This document shows positions 17,474 through 26,049 of a DNA stretch of 64,000 nt, in pieces; within the stretch, counting starts at the first letter, position 1, and each line of letters starts with the position of its first letter. Under the pieces are notes generated by a model that did not search any database, was not told where the DNA came from, and worked only from the letters and a program-made list of their open reading frames with translations. A program made the translations under genes and the position numbers. The stretch lies in the NCBI RefSeq assembly GCF_009765215.1, contig NZ_VLNV01000001.1:558001-622000 (forward strand). Direction: 5' to 3'. This DNA comes from Lysobacter prati (GTDB taxonomy: Bacteria > Pseudomonadota > Gammaproteobacteria > Xanthomonadales > Xanthomonadaceae).

Positions 17474-18082
17474 TCAACCCTGTGTAGCTTGGATCGCCTT
17501 GGCGCGTTCCAGGTGGTGGGCGACGTGCACGCGCGTCTTCGTCAGGTGGTCCTTCGCCTGTTCGCTCGTGGCGACGGGGAGCATCTTCTGGTCGATTTCC
17601 GTCAAGGCTTTCTGGTGGCCTGCGACCATGGCCTCGATGTAAGCCTTCTCGTAGGCCGAGCCGCTCTGCTGACTCAAGGTCTGCAACTCCTTGGCGCCGT
17701 CGGCCTTCATCCGGGTCACGTCTGGCGTGTCGACCGGCGTCACCATCTGCAGCGTCTTGGTCTGGTTGTCGCCGTGCTCCTTTTCCATCATGGCCGCGTA
17801 CTCTGCGACGGCACCCTTGACGTCCTTGCTGACGGCCTGGCGGGCAACGTCGATTTCGTGCTGGTTGATCGTCGACAACAGGCTGAGCGCCGGGACGTCA
17901 CCTTCAGCGGAAATCGCCGGCGGAGCTGTTGCAGGAGGCGGCGGGTCAGCAACCGTGGCCGGCGGCGGAGCGGTATCGGCGGCGACTTCGCCCACCGTGG
18001 AGTTGCCATCGGTTTCCCGGCGGTCACAGGCAACGAGCAAAGCCAACGTCGCGAATGCGACGGCGATCACGGGGGTCTTCAT
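17474..18082 (-). CDS. DUF4142 family lipoprotein
   Basis: 202 residues from the ATG at 18082, chosen because a GGAG site precedes it and a signal peptide with lipobox LVAC follows at once. After a Pro/Ala-rich linker (residues 35-55) comes the helical DUF4142 domain with ALSLLSTINQHEIDVA and the MMEKEHGDNQ segment holding the conserved H. The fold is ferritin-like and four-helical; the function is unknown, and the location is periplasmic or outer membrane. Divergent from the stress protein gene at 18300. Confidence 0.88.
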   Translation of the reverse strand: MKTPVIAVAFATLALLVACDRRETDGNSTVGEVAADTAPPPATVADPPPPATAPPAISAEGDVPALSLLSTINQHEIDVARQAVSKDVKGAVAEYAAMMEKEHGDNQTKTLQMVTPVDTPDVTRMKADGAKELQTLSQQSGSAYEKAYIEAMVAGHQKALTEIDQKMLPVATSEQAKDHLTKTRVHVAHHLERAKAIQATQG

Positions 18083-18299
18083 ACTGAGCTCCAAGGCTAC
18101 GTGTGGCTGAGCGTCCTCTGCGCGCCATGATGAGGTCGTGACACACGAAACGAGCGGTTCAGCTTGAGCGCGCGGCGACATTCACCATGACGAAACTGAG
18201 TGCCCGCTTGTGCAACGGCGCATAGCGCCGTTTTCACACCGTCTTTAGTACCGCGACTCCAGATTGGGTCATCAAGCGAGCCTTTGACGGAGAACCGAT

Positions 18300-18794
18300 A
18301 TGACCACGCCCAATGATCTCGAACAGAAGTTCTGGGAAGCGCTCAAGTCCGACATGACGCTGATGCTTGGCGTGGACGGATTGGATGAAGGCCACACGCG
18401 GCCAATGACGGCACAGCTTGAACACGAGACGAGTGGCCCGATCTGGTTCTTTACCTCCATTGACAACACGCTGGTGAAAGAGCTGGCTGCGCCGCGTCGC
18501 GCGATCGCCGCATTCTCCGCGAAGGGCCATTCACTGTTCGCCAGCATTGGCGGAGAGCTGGCGGTGGATACCGATCCCATGGTGGTGGAACGACTGTGGA
18601 ATCCCTTCGTCGCCGCCTGGTACGAAGGAAAGAACGATCCCAAGCTCGCATTGCTGCGGCTGGATCCGGATCAGGGCGAAGTCTGGCTAAACGAGAACAA
18701 CCTGCTTGCCGGGGTAAAGATGCTCATGGGCATCGACCCGAAGAAGGATTACCAGGACAAGGTCGCGAAGGTGGATCTGCGCGCCGATCCGTGA
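18300..18794 (+). CDS. General stress protein, FMN-binding split-barrel family
   Basis: 164 residues, cytoplasmic. The pattern LEQKFWEALKSDMTLMLGVDG, GPIWFFTS, ASIGGELAV and a Trp-rich WNPFVAAWYEG segment matches the pyridoxamine-phosphate-oxidase-like general stress proteins (YdaG/GSP26 type). These bind flavin or F420-like cofactors in a split barrel; few have a known reaction. It is followed 86 bases later by the truncated response regulator gene. Confidence 0.88.
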   Translation: MTTPNDLEQKFWEALKSDMTLMLGVDGLDEGHTRPMTAQLEHETSGPIWFFTSIDNTLVKELAAPRRAIAAFSAKGHSLFASIGGELAVDTDPMVVERLWNPFVAAWYEGKNDPKLALLRLDPDQGEVWLNENNLLAGVKMLMGIDPKKDYQDKVAKVDLRADP

Positions 18795-18880
18795 CAGACC
18801 CTTCGGCCGCGGGACCACATCCACGCCGCCTTCACCGTAAACCATTCAGCTTTGCCCACTGTTTCGAAGGGGGAAGGCGT

Positions 18881-19333
18881 ATGCAACTGCTTGAAGGCGG
18901 TCTGATCCTGGTGGTTGAGGATCATCCGACCATTGCCGAGCTCATCGGCGAATGCATGGAACGTGTCGGATTTGACGTCGATTTTGCGCGCGACGGCCTC
19001 GAAGCGCTGGCACGGCTTGAAGAGTGCGCGTACGACCTGGTGATTCTGGACAGGTCCCTTCCTCGACTGGACGGTATCGAAGTGTGCCGTCGCATTGCCC
19101 ACATGAAGGGGGGCAAACCCTCCGTTCTGATGCTCACAGCGCACGAGGCGTGGGCCGACAAGATCAGTGCATTGGAGGCGGGCGCAGACGATTACCTCAC
19201 CAAGCCGTTCGCTCCGGCGGAACTGCAGGTACGCGTGACGGCCTTGATCAGGCGTAGCAGGAGTGACGTCGCGCGCCTGGCGCTTCAAGCACCTGACCTC
19301 ACGCCCGATTGTCAGGCGCCGCTACTGCCTTGA
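18881..19333 (+). CDS. Response regulator truncated at the start of its DNA-binding domain
   Basis: 150 residues from the ATG at 18881. A full receiver domain is present with acidic pocket (VVEDHP), phosphoacceptor D57 (VILDRSLP) and K108 (LTKPFAP), of OmpR type. After the linker (IRRSRSD) the chain reads LALQAPDLTPDCQ, which looks like the first strand of an OmpR winged helix, then stops after a few codons. The DUF72 gene ends seven bases further on. The output domain appears to have been deleted, leaving a stand-alone receiver; it may act as a phosphate sink or be a decaying gene. No kinase is adjacent. Confidence 0.85.
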   Translation: MQLLEGGLILVVEDHPTIAELIGECMERVGFDVDFARDGLEALARLEECAYDLVILDRSLPRLDGIEVCRRIAHMKGGKPSVLMLTAHEAWADKISALEAGADDYLTKPFAPAELQVRVTALIRRSRSDVARLALQAPDLTPDCQAPLLP

Positions 19334-19340
19334 AGCAACG

Positions 19341-20102
19341 TCAGGCCCGCGCCTTGCCGGGTCTCGAATTGGCCGATCCCGCAAGCAACGTCTGCAACCG
19401 CGCAGCGTTGGCGATCGCGAAGTCGTGGGCAGTGTTGTCGAAAATGACCCAGGGTGGCATCGCCGCCTTCCTGTACCGGAGGACGTCGCCTGCCAGTGCG
19501 CGCAGTGCGTCCTCGGAATACTCGCTGTAATACATTCGCGGCGAGCCATGCCAGCGCCAGTACGGCCAACCCGGCTGCGGGCTGGGCTTGCCGGCTTCTT
19601 CGACCCGCGCGGGATCTGCTGCGGCCCTGCTCACCTCGAAGCGCTCCAGCAGCGATTCGACCTTGCTGGCGAACCACGTCGCATGCCGTGGTTCCACTAC
19701 CAGCGGCGCATCGCTGCGGTTGCGGAAGGCCTTGAAGAATGCCGACGCCACTCGCAAGTCCAGCGCCAGGCTAGGCGGAAGCTGCAACAGGAAACCGCCC
19801 AACTTGCTGCCCAGCCCTCCTGCTTCGTCAAGGAAGCTATCGAGCAGGGGCCCTGTGCCACGCAGCCCGAGCTCGTGCGAGATCGTCCGTGGGAGTTTGA
19901 CGGAGAAGCGAAAATTCCTGGGCACCGACGCGGCCCATCGCGCATAGGTCGCCGTCTGATGGGGCCGGTAGAAAGACGAGTTCACTTCCACGACGGAAAA
20001 GCGCGTGGCATAGCGCGCGAGCATGCTGTCCCCATCGCCAAACAATGCGCCATGCCGGCGCGATATTGACCAACCGGCGCAACCGACCCGGACTTGACGC
20101 AT
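19341..20102 (-). CDS. DUF72 domain protein (YecE-like)
   Basis: 253 residues from the ATG at 20102; the frame could start at a TTG 27 bases upstream. Family signatures are VRVGCAGWSI, VEVNSSFYRPH, FRFSVKLPRTISHE, LLQLPPS and the C-terminal WVIFDNTAHDFAIANA. It is a TIM-barrel-like fold of unknown reaction, cytoplasmic. It runs convergent to, and almost touches, the truncated response regulator gene. Confidence 0.92.
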   Translation of the reverse strand: MRQVRVGCAGWSISRRHGALFGDGDSMLARYATRFSVVEVNSSFYRPHQTATYARWAASVPRNFRFSVKLPRTISHELGLRGTGPLLDSFLDEAGGLGSKLGGFLLQLPPSLALDLRVASAFFKAFRNRSDAPLVVEPRHATWFASKVESLLERFEVSRAAADPARVEEAGKPSPQPGWPYWRWHGSPRMYYSEYSEDALRALAGDVLRYRKAAMPPWVIFDNTAHDFAIANAARLQTLLAGSANSRPGKARA

Positions 20103-20186
20103 TCGGCGTGAATTCCGCTGAAGTGGCAACCAGTATGCGAAGGCTTTCGTTAGGCCTCGGAGAAGAGGTCGTCAGTGCACGTACCG

Positions 20187-21467
20187 CTACAACGACTTGA
20201 GGTACTGCGCCACATCCTTCACCTGGGCCGGAGTCAGGCCAAGCGATTTCCTGGTGTTGTAGGTTTCGACTACAGCCTCCAGCGTTGGAGCGCTGCCATT
20301 GTGGAAGTAGGGCGGATGCTGCCAGACGCCTTTCAATGGCGCAGCCCTGTACTGCTTCGTCGCGCTGCGGGATGCGTAGCTGGGCACGCCTGCGGGTTCG
20401 GGCTCGCTGACCACTTCGCCGGGCGCATGCAGGCGCGTGTTGGCGTCGGTGAACGAAGGCCCGCCATGGCAGGCGGCGCAGCCCGCGGCGCCTTCGAACA
20501 ATGCTTTGCCGCGCTGCGCTGCTGCCGGATCGAAAGTGCCCGGCGGCGGGGGAGGGGAGGATAAGGACAGCTGGTACGCCTGCAACGCAGGGAGCTTGCT
20601 GCTGACCTGATCATCGTTACCGTTGGACACTTTCACGCCGGTTCGAGGCTCATCGAACGAACCGTGTCCACCCATCTGCGTGACGCTGACGTAGCGGTTC
20701 CAGTACGCAATATCGTCGCCATCACCCGTGGCCGTGATGCGGTGAACGTCAGCCAGACCATACGCAGGCGGTATGACCTGGGGCCCGTTGAGCCCATCCT
20801 GGTTGTAGCGCGGATCGTACTTGCCCTTTCCCCAGGAGCCGTAGACGGCTTTCTGTTGCGCCGTAAGAGCCGGCGACAGCGCGATGATGGCGCCCGGGTC
20901 GAGATCGCGATTCGGCCAACCGTCCAGGCGCTTGCCAATGCCGGGAGAGAACGAATCGTCGACCGTCGAGTGGCAAAGCGCGCAGGTGATCCCGACCCGC
21001 GTCAACCTGTCCTTTCCATCGACGCTCTCGACCGTGCCCTTCAGGCCGACCACGGCATCGAGCTTGAGCAGCGCAACCGTCGTCTCGGGGCTGGTGAGGC
21101 TGATCGACCCATCCTTGATGCCGCTGACCACCTCAGGCGGCAAGGCTTCGGCATCGACCTTGAGGCCGACAGACAGTGCGGTCTTGGGATCGACTGCCTT
21201 GACGATCACCTCATGCATCTTCAGCTGGTCGGTCCAGAAGGATTCGTCGCCGAACGTATCGAAGCGGAATATCCGCTTGCCTGTCGCGATCGCAGCCGGG
21301 TCGTTGCCCGCGCCAACTTCGGTGGCCGCAACCGGGGCCTTGCCGTCAGCCTTGGTCGATCCGGGCTCTGGCGCGGCACCCGGTCCGCAACCCGCCAACA
21401 GCAGTGGCAGCATCCAGGGCCAGACGCGCTGGTCCGGACGCCCCTCCTGATTGGAAGCGCTGTTCAT
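20187..21467 (-). CDS. Exported di-haem cytochrome c (MauG/peroxidase-like)
   Basis: 426 residues with a signal peptide and lipobox LAGC (Cys27), so probably lipid-anchored. Two CxxCH haem motifs lie at C162-H166 (CALCH) and C330-H334 (CAACH). The second half resembles the C-terminal haem domain of cytochrome c peroxidases and MauG (GKALFEGAAGC, LKGVWQHPPYFHNGSAPTLEAVV). The wider first domain contains a ligand-rich HSTVDDSFSPG segment. It could reduce peroxide or oxidise a substrate. The upstream gene on the same strand encodes a secreted propeller protein, 75 bases away. Confidence 0.88.
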   Translation of the reverse strand: MNSASNQEGRPDQRVWPWMLPLLLAGCGPGAAPEPGSTKADGKAPVAATEVGAGNDPAAIATGKRIFRFDTFGDESFWTDQLKMHEVIVKAVDPKTALSVGLKVDAEALPPEVVSGIKDGSISLTSPETTVALLKLDAVVGLKGTVESVDGKDRLTRVGITCALCHSTVDDSFSPGIGKRLDGWPNRDLDPGAIIALSPALTAQQKAVYGSWGKGKYDPRYNQDGLNGPQVIPPAYGLADVHRITATGDGDDIAYWNRYVSVTQMGGHGSFDEPRTGVKVSNGNDDQVSSKLPALQAYQLSLSSPPPPPGTFDPAAAQRGKALFEGAAGCAACHGGPSFTDANTRLHAPGEVVSEPEPAGVPSYASRSATKQYRAAPLKGVWQHPPYFHNGSAPTLEAVVETYNTRKSLGLTPAQVKDVAQYLKSL

Positions 21468-21542
21468 CTTGCTACCTCCCTCGATTCCGTCGGTGCCTTC
21501 TTTCAGCGGACGCGACAGGGCGAGAAAGGTTCCCGTTGCTGG

Positions 21543-22634
21543 CTATCTCATGGCCTCGGGAATCCGGAAGCGTGAGATCGTCCAGCGCGTGACATCCTCC
21601 TCCCACTCGTCCCCTTCGGCCGCCGTGAGGGGCAGGGCGAGGTTGATCACCAGCATCCACTCTCCCTGCACCGCGCTGGCGGCGGGGAACAGCAGGCCGC
21701 GCGGGGCGCCGTCGGCGTCGATACCCTGGAATCGTCCGGCTCGCGCGCGCACGCGACCCTTCTCGTCCAGCGCCACGATGTTGTCGACCTGGTTGGAGGC
21801 GACCCACAACAGGCCCTTGTGGAACAGCAACCCGTCGGCTCCATAGACGCCTTCGGCCAGCACCGTGACCGGTCCTGTCGGCATCACCATTCGCAGCACA
21901 CGGCCATCACCGGCATTGTTGATGTAGAGCAAGCGCTCGTCGGCGCTGAACGCCAATCCGTTGGCGCCGAAGGGCAGGGCGCCGGTGGTTCCCAGCAAGG
22001 CATCACGCGAGAACACTTCCACTTTGCAGGGAGCGCAACGCGTGGCATCGGCGATGCGGTAGATCGCCCCCTGGAATGAATCTGAAACAAACAGATTCCC
22101 TGCACGATCGAACACCATGCCGTTGATGGCGGGCAAGCCCGCCGCACCGTAGATGACCTGATCGTGGCTGCCGTCAGGATTGTCTATGCGCCGCTCGGTC
22201 GGCGCGGGCGGGGAAAGTGCGGCGAAGGTGGCGACATCCTCGATCGGGGTATTCGCGTCAAACCGGGCCGGAATGCGCTGCAGCTTCGATGCACCGAAGT
22301 TGAGCACGTAGACGTGCCCATCGCGAAACGCCAGGCCAGTCAACGGAGTTGCGTTGAAGCTGCGCTGCGCGATCACCTTGCCCTGTGCGGAGTACCGCAG
22401 CAGCTGGTTGCTGCGAGCGGACTCCGGCGTGCGTGCATCGAACGTGCCGACGAAGAACTCACCGCTTTCCGGATCGACCGTCAGTCCCTCCGGATGGCGG
22501 GCGCCTTCCGGCAGCTCTGCAAACCGCTCGACCTCGATCAGTACCGGACCCTTCGTGGTTCCCTCTGCGGCCATGGCCGTGGGCAACCACATAAGGAACA
22601 AGACGACACCACACCAGCGGGAATAACGCTTCAT
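21543..22634 (-). CDS. Secreted SMP-30/gluconolactonase-like beta-propeller protein, copy 1
   Basis: 363 residues with signal peptide (cleavage after AMA). Repeated blades carry NHL/SMP-30-like motifs (HPEGLTVDPESGEFFVG, LTGLAFRDGHVYVLNFG, GADGLLFHKGLLWVASNQ), giving a likely six-bladed propeller. A CxxC pair (CAPCKVEV) in the middle probably forms a disulphide in the periplasm. A lactonase or binding role is possible, but the metal ligands cannot be confirmed by eye. A close paralogue lies at 27240-28319. Followed by the exported di-haem cytochrome gene on the same strand. Confidence 0.85.
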   Translation of the reverse strand: MKRYSRWCGVVLFLMWLPTAMAAEGTTKGPVLIEVERFAELPEGARHPEGLTVDPESGEFFVGTFDARTPESARSNQLLRYSAQGKVIAQRSFNATPLTGLAFRDGHVYVLNFGASKLQRIPARFDANTPIEDVATFAALSPPAPTERRIDNPDGSHDQVIYGAAGLPAINGMVFDRAGNLFVSDSFQGAIYRIADATRCAPCKVEVFSRDALLGTTGALPFGANGLAFSADERLLYINNAGDGRVLRMVMPTGPVTVLAEGVYGADGLLFHKGLLWVASNQVDNIVALDEKGRVRARAGRFQGIDADGAPRGLLFPAASAVQGEWMLVINLALPLTAAEGDEWEEDVTRWTISRFRIPEAMR

Positions 22635-22938
22635 CTAGGTCTCCATGGTCGGTACACGCCGGGACGCTGTTCCGGCGGGGCGGGCAGCGGGGCCCTTCAC
22701 TACGAACGCAGTGGCCGGTGGCCAGCGGCCCGCTTCCAGGCCTTTCCGGCGTACCGACGGGCAGGGCAGTGGGGCGCTACCCTTGCGACGACCTCTGTCC
22801 CTGAGTTGCTGCAGTTCGACCTGGTCGTGATGTGGCGCCAGTCACTGGTTCGCAAGGCCCCGTGTGTGCGAATCTCGCCGATACGCGCCCCGGCGGACTT
22901 CCCGGGAGTTTTGTTCGAAGGTCACCCGAGGACGGAAC
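22635..22938. other. Divergent intergenic region
   Basis: 304 bases between the divergent propeller and DUF1579-like genes. It should hold both promoters. I see no clear operator, repeat or extra ORF. Confidence 0.5.
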
Positions 22939-23634
22939 ATGACGGCACGCACACTGCAGACAACGACCGTCGCCAACGACGGCACGAAAATACGCCGTTG
23001 GCGCCTTCGGCAAGCCGTCGCACGGTTCGCGTTCGCTCTGGCCGTGCTGCCCGTCGTCTGTGCTGCCGCGCCATCCAAGCGCGACCCGCTGGTTCCAGAC
23101 ACCACGCTGGCGGTGCCGCAGTTGCATGTCGATGGCACCGGGGCCCTCACGATAGCCCCGTCGGCAACGTCATCGCGCCATGACTTTGATTACTTGATCG
23201 GCAACTGGAACCTGAAGAATCGCAAGTTGAAATCGCGGCTCACCGGTTCGACGGAGTGGATCGACTTCACCTCGCGCGTGGAGATGCACCCGATCCTCGA
23301 CGGCCTGGGCAACATCGACAAGTACACCGAGCCGACCACGCCCAAGCCATACGAAGGCGTGGCGCTGCGCCTGTTCGATCCCAAGACGCGGCTGTGGAGC
23401 ATTTACTGGGCCGATGGCAACTCCGGCAAGCTGGATCCGCCGGTCGTCGGGTCGTTCGAGAACAACGTGGGGCATTTCTTCGCCCGCGATACCTACAAGG
23501 GCAGGGACGTCATCGTCGTGTTCCGCTGGGACGTCCGCGATCCCAAGTTCCCGATCTGGAGCCAGGCTTTCTCCGTCGATGAAGGCAAGACCTGGGAGTG
23601 GAATGCGATCAACGTTTCGGAGCGGGCGGAGTAG
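22939..23634 (+). CDS. Secreted protein, DUF1579-like
   Basis: 231 residues from the ATG at 22939, which follows a GAGGA site; an upstream extension has none. A Tat- or Sec-like signal (RRWRLRQAVARFAFALAVLPVVCAAA) is followed by HDFDYLIGNWNLKNRKLKSR, then a barrel-like body with KPYEGVALRLFD, LWSIYWADGNSG and VFRWDVRDPKFP. This matches a large family of secreted proteins related to DUF1579/lipocalin-like domains with no assigned reaction. It is convergent with the small membrane protein gene (seven bases). Confidence 0.78.
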   Translation: MTARTLQTTTVANDGTKIRRWRLRQAVARFAFALAVLPVVCAAAPSKRDPLVPDTTLAVPQLHVDGTGALTIAPSATSSRHDFDYLIGNWNLKNRKLKSRLTGSTEWIDFTSRVEMHPILDGLGNIDKYTEPTTPKPYEGVALRLFDPKTRLWSIYWADGNSGKLDPPVVGSFENNVGHFFARDTYKGRDVIVVFRWDVRDPKFPIWSQAFSVDEGKTWEWNAINVSERAE

Positions 23635-23641
23635 TTCGGCC

Positions 23642-24025
23642 TCAGGGGGTTGGACGCGTTTTTGCTTTGTTGCGCAACGACAGGCAGTAGCTGATCGTCA
23701 CCAGTATTCCCAGGATGACGACAGACGAACCTCCCACTACTGCCACCTGCGTTGGGGCAAACACCCAAAGTGCTGCATAGATGAGCCCGCTTAGTGCCAT
23801 CGACCAGCCCGCAACTCGTGTGGCTTGGCGTGCCCAGGCGCTGGGGACGAATCTCTTGGGCATCCGGTTGCCGGACCAGGCAACCATCAAGCCTATGGCA
23901 CACATGACGATTCGCGTGACCGTATCGCCTTCGATGTAGCCGAGCCGGCGCGCATAAGTCGATGCGAGCGCGAGCACCACGATGCCGATACCCCAGGCGA
24001 AGTCTGCAGCCAACTCTTTGTTCAT
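23642..24025 (-). CDS. Four-helix membrane protein paired with an ArsR repressor
   Basis: 127 residues with four predicted membrane helices (about 9-27, 37-52, 69-88 and 93-116) and a basic C-terminus. It starts inside the stop codon of the ArsR-family gene (ATGA), so translation is coupled and the repressor should control it. The arrangement recalls SdpR/SdpI pairs and other ArsR-membrane protein modules, but I do not see the SdpI signature. Function unknown. Confidence 0.82.
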   Translation of the reverse strand: MNKELAADFAWGIGIVVLALASTYARRLGYIEGDTVTRIVMCAIGLMVAWSGNRMPKRFVPSAWARQATRVAGWSMALSGLIYAALWVFAPTQVAVVGGSSVVILGILVTISYCLSLRNKAKTRPTP

Positions 24026-24318
24026 CTTGCTCTCTCCTTCCTGGGCTTCGGTTTTTCTGCACCAACGCCGAAGGAATGAACGAAGCCGAGCAGTGCTTCT
24101 TCCAGCACCGACAGCTTCAGGTGGTAGATGACGGACTTCCCGGCCTTCTCTGCGTGGATCAGATCGGCCTCCTTCAACACCGCGAAGTGAGCAGACATCG
24201 TCGGCTTGGAGACATCGAAGTGGTCGCTCAGCTCACCTGCGCTCAGTGGGCCTTTACGCAAGAGTTGCAACACCCGTCGTCGGGTGGGGTCGGAAATGGC
24301 TTTGAACACCTGACTCAT
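24022..24318 (-). CDS. ArsR-family winged-helix repressor (SdpR-like autorepressor)
   Basis: 98 residues. Helix-turn-helix signature: FKAISDPTRRRVLQLLRKGPLSAGELSDHF, written in parts: ISDPTRRRVLQLL, then LSAGELSDHFDVSKPTMSAH, then LKEADLIHAEKAGKSVIYHL. There are no Cys residues for ArsR/SmtB metal sites, so it belongs to the metal-independent SdpR/autorepressor branch. A perfect 20-bp palindrome begins four bases before its start codon, the likely own operator. It overlaps the downstream membrane protein gene by four bases. Confidence 0.93.
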   Translation of the reverse strand: MSQVFKAISDPTRRRVLQLLRKGPLSAGELSDHFDVSKPTMSAHFAVLKEADLIHAEKAGKSVIYHLKLSVLEEALLGFVHSFGVGAEKPKPRKERAR

Positions 24319-24322
24319 GCTG

Positions 24323-24342
24323 CGATAGTTAGCTAACTATCG
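24323..24342. promoter_or_regulatory. Perfect 20-bp palindrome, probable ArsR operator
   Basis: CGATAGTTAG followed directly by its exact complement CTAACTATCG. It lies from -5 to -24 relative to the ArsR-family start at 24318 and occupies the space where a ribosome-binding site would be. A further half-site (GAACTATC) follows at 24342-24349. Confidence 0.85.
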
Positions 24343-24426
24343 AACTATCTCAAGCGGACTCACAGAGCGTTAACAGGGCAGTGCTTAGCTCTCCTCATCC
24401 AATCGAGCCGCACACCGGAGGTTCAT

Positions 24427-24759
24427 ATGTTTCGCCGAGTCTCAGGGTCCGCATTGTTGGTCCTTGTCGCAGCGTGTCACTCACAAGAAGCTACGGCTCC
24501 AGTGGCAACCATCGGTGGCGGTGGTCCGTCGCACCCGATCGTTGAATACGTTTGTGAGGATACGAAGCTTGCTGTGCAACAGCTGGGTGAAAGCGTCTCG
24601 GTGGGTGTCAATGGCGCAGCGCCGATAACGTTGCAGCAGATGAGTTCGACGAATGACCAGGTGGTGTATTCGAATGGGCGTCAGACCGTGACAATTCAGG
24701 CCGGACAGCTGAAGTGGGGGATGGGACGCGCCGCGCCGGTAGCGTGCGTTGGCGGATGA
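24427..24759 (+). CDS. Small lipoprotein, possibly MliC-like lysozyme inhibitor
   Basis: 110 residues with a signal peptide and lipobox VAAC (Cys17). The mature part has the layout of MliC/PliC proteins: VEYVCEDTKLAVQQ, a central LQQ block, a KWGMG motif and a C-terminal Cys (VACVGG) that could pair with the first. The match is by eye and moderate. Codon use and GC are lower than in neighbouring genes, suggesting later acquisition. Divergent from the ArsR gene. Confidence 0.65.
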   Translation: MFRRVSGSALLVLVAACHSQEATAPVATIGGGGPSHPIVEYVCEDTKLAVQQLGESVSVGVNGAAPITLQQMSSTNDQVVYSNGRQTVTIQAGQLKWGMGRAAPVACVGG

Positions 24760-24853
24760 ATTTCACACGTTTGACCGCTGAGCAGCGCCCGATAATGCAG
24801 CGCACGGATCTGCTGGTGCACAATGTGGCGTCTCGAATTGATCTGGACGCATC

Positions 24854-25072
24854 ATGGACATTGAAGCCCTTCTGAGTGCAGCTTTGCGCGAGGCAGGTTA
24901 CGGGCCGGACGCCATAGGCTCGGCGATGCCAAGGATCGTGCGCATCCTGGAGGCTGAGGATGTGCGTACTGAGATGGGTCGCAGCCTATCGCGCAAGGAG
25001 CGCGAATACGTGCGCCTTCAGCTCGAGCTTGGACTTAGCGTGCCGGAAGTCGTCGCAGGCTTGAAGAAGTGA
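24854..25072 (+). CDS. Small helical protein of unknown function
   Basis: 72 residues, predicted all-helical and charged (DIEALLSAALREAGYG, then ILEAEDVRTEMGRSLSRKE, then LELGLSVPEVVAGLKK). No signal peptide or membrane segment. The start has no strong ribosome-binding site. It sits in a lower-GC stretch (24.4-25.7 kb) of small frames. The amphipathic pattern and sensible codon use favour a real gene, but I recognise no family. Confidence 0.5.
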   Translation: MDIEALLSAALREAGYGPDAIGSAMPRIVRILEAEDVRTEMGRSLSRKEREYVRLQLELGLSVPEVVAGLKK

Positions 25073-25236
25073 GTGACGGCGATTCGCGCATGTCAGGTCG
25101 CGTCGATTGTCTCTTGGGTCCGCCTGGACGCGGCATCTGACGCAACCCGTCACCAGCGTAAAACGACGCCGGGGTCCGCTCTTGGCTTCCGGCCCATAGC
25201 GCACATACTGGAAACGGCCATGACAATCGGTGCGAT

Positions 25237-25332
25237 ATGGATATGGGGACGCTGATCAACTCCCTTACAGAGGAAGAGTTGAAGTTCATTGCCGAGTCCT
25301 TAGTGCCATCGGAAGCGGATCCGACACCGTGA
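25237..25332 (+). CDS. Very small ORF, possible leader of a coupled pair
   Basis: 31 residues (MDMGTLINSLTEEELKFIAE and a short acidic tail), predicted one helix. Its TGA overlaps a GTG in the next frame (GTGA at 25328-25331 region), the usual geometry of translational coupling. Evidence for expression is lacking; it could also be one half of a frameshifted gene. Confidence 0.25.
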   Translation: MDMGTLINSLTEEELKFIAESLVPSEADPTP

Positions 25333-25445
25333 CAAGACTGGACTGGAAGTTCAGCGACCGCGCAGCGGATTACGACTTGCTCCCGGTGGAGTTCCGCGAG
25401 CTTGTGCTCGATGCATTTGCTCGAGTGGATCAAAGTCTGCCGTAA
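25328..25445 (+). CDS. Very small ORF downstream of, and overlapping, the previous one
   Basis: 38 residues from a GTG (TRLDWKFSDRAADYDLLPVE, then a helical FRELVLDAFARVDQ). It is in the +1 frame relative to the 31-residue ORF before it, so the two could be a coupled pair or the remains of one interrupted gene. Low confidence. Confidence 0.25.
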
Positions 25446-25460
25446 GTCGGGTGACGCCCC

Positions 25461-25491
25461 GGATGTCCACTTATGACCGATAGCGGACTTT
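25461..25491. repeat. Dispersed palindromic repeat, degenerate copy
   Basis: The segment carries GATGTCCACTTATGACCGAT then AGCGGACTTT, matching the intergenic repeat family best seen at 38191-38273 (left arm ATGTCCGCT, centre TGGCCG, right arm AGCGGACAT). Several mismatches show decay. Confidence 0.6.
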
Positions 25492-26049
25492 GGAATTGGT
25501 CCGCGAATATGCGTGCGTATTAGGCCGTTGATTGAGGACGAGGATACGCCCCGACGCTAGCTCATTGAATTTAAAGCGGTAGTCAACTGTCGCAAGGGCA
25601 AATTGCTAGCCGAGGCAGTGAGGAAGAATCGCCTCGAGGTCGCACATCGACCCTTAGATGGCCCCGATTTGAATCATGTGCCAACGAGTCGCCCCAGCGT
25701 CGTTGCGGCGACTATCAACTTGCCCCGGATTCCATCGCGGTCGAGTGTCTCCCAGATCTGGCCAGCCACCGAGAGGCGCTAGACATGTGCCGGTCAATCG
25801 CCCCGGGGCGGCTGAGCATGACAATCCCGGCCCCCGGCTACCTGGATCTGTTTGGATTGGTGCGACGATGTTGCCGTGCTGGGGAGGCGGTGCGGGGCTG
25901 GGGAATTGTCAGCGGGACGTCCACGATTCGACGCAGCCGGGGTGCTGGGACCTGTAGCCAGGCGATACGGATCTGATCCAAGTGACCCGGGCGCGCCCGA
26001 ATTTCGACGGATGGCGTCCACCAGTAAGCGCCGGTGCGTGGCTGTTGTT
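25492..26049. other. Gene-free stretch, apparently decayed
   Basis: About 560 bases with frames in several directions but none with a credible start, family motif or consistent codon use. The stretch lies between a degenerate repeat copy and a broken isochorismatase gene. I read it as eroded sequence; no intact feature seen. Confidence 0.55.

Noticed and set aside
22645-22830. Small ORFs in the divergent gap before the DUF1579-like gene
   Set aside because: No ribosome-binding site and composition like the non-coding strand; treated as promoter region.
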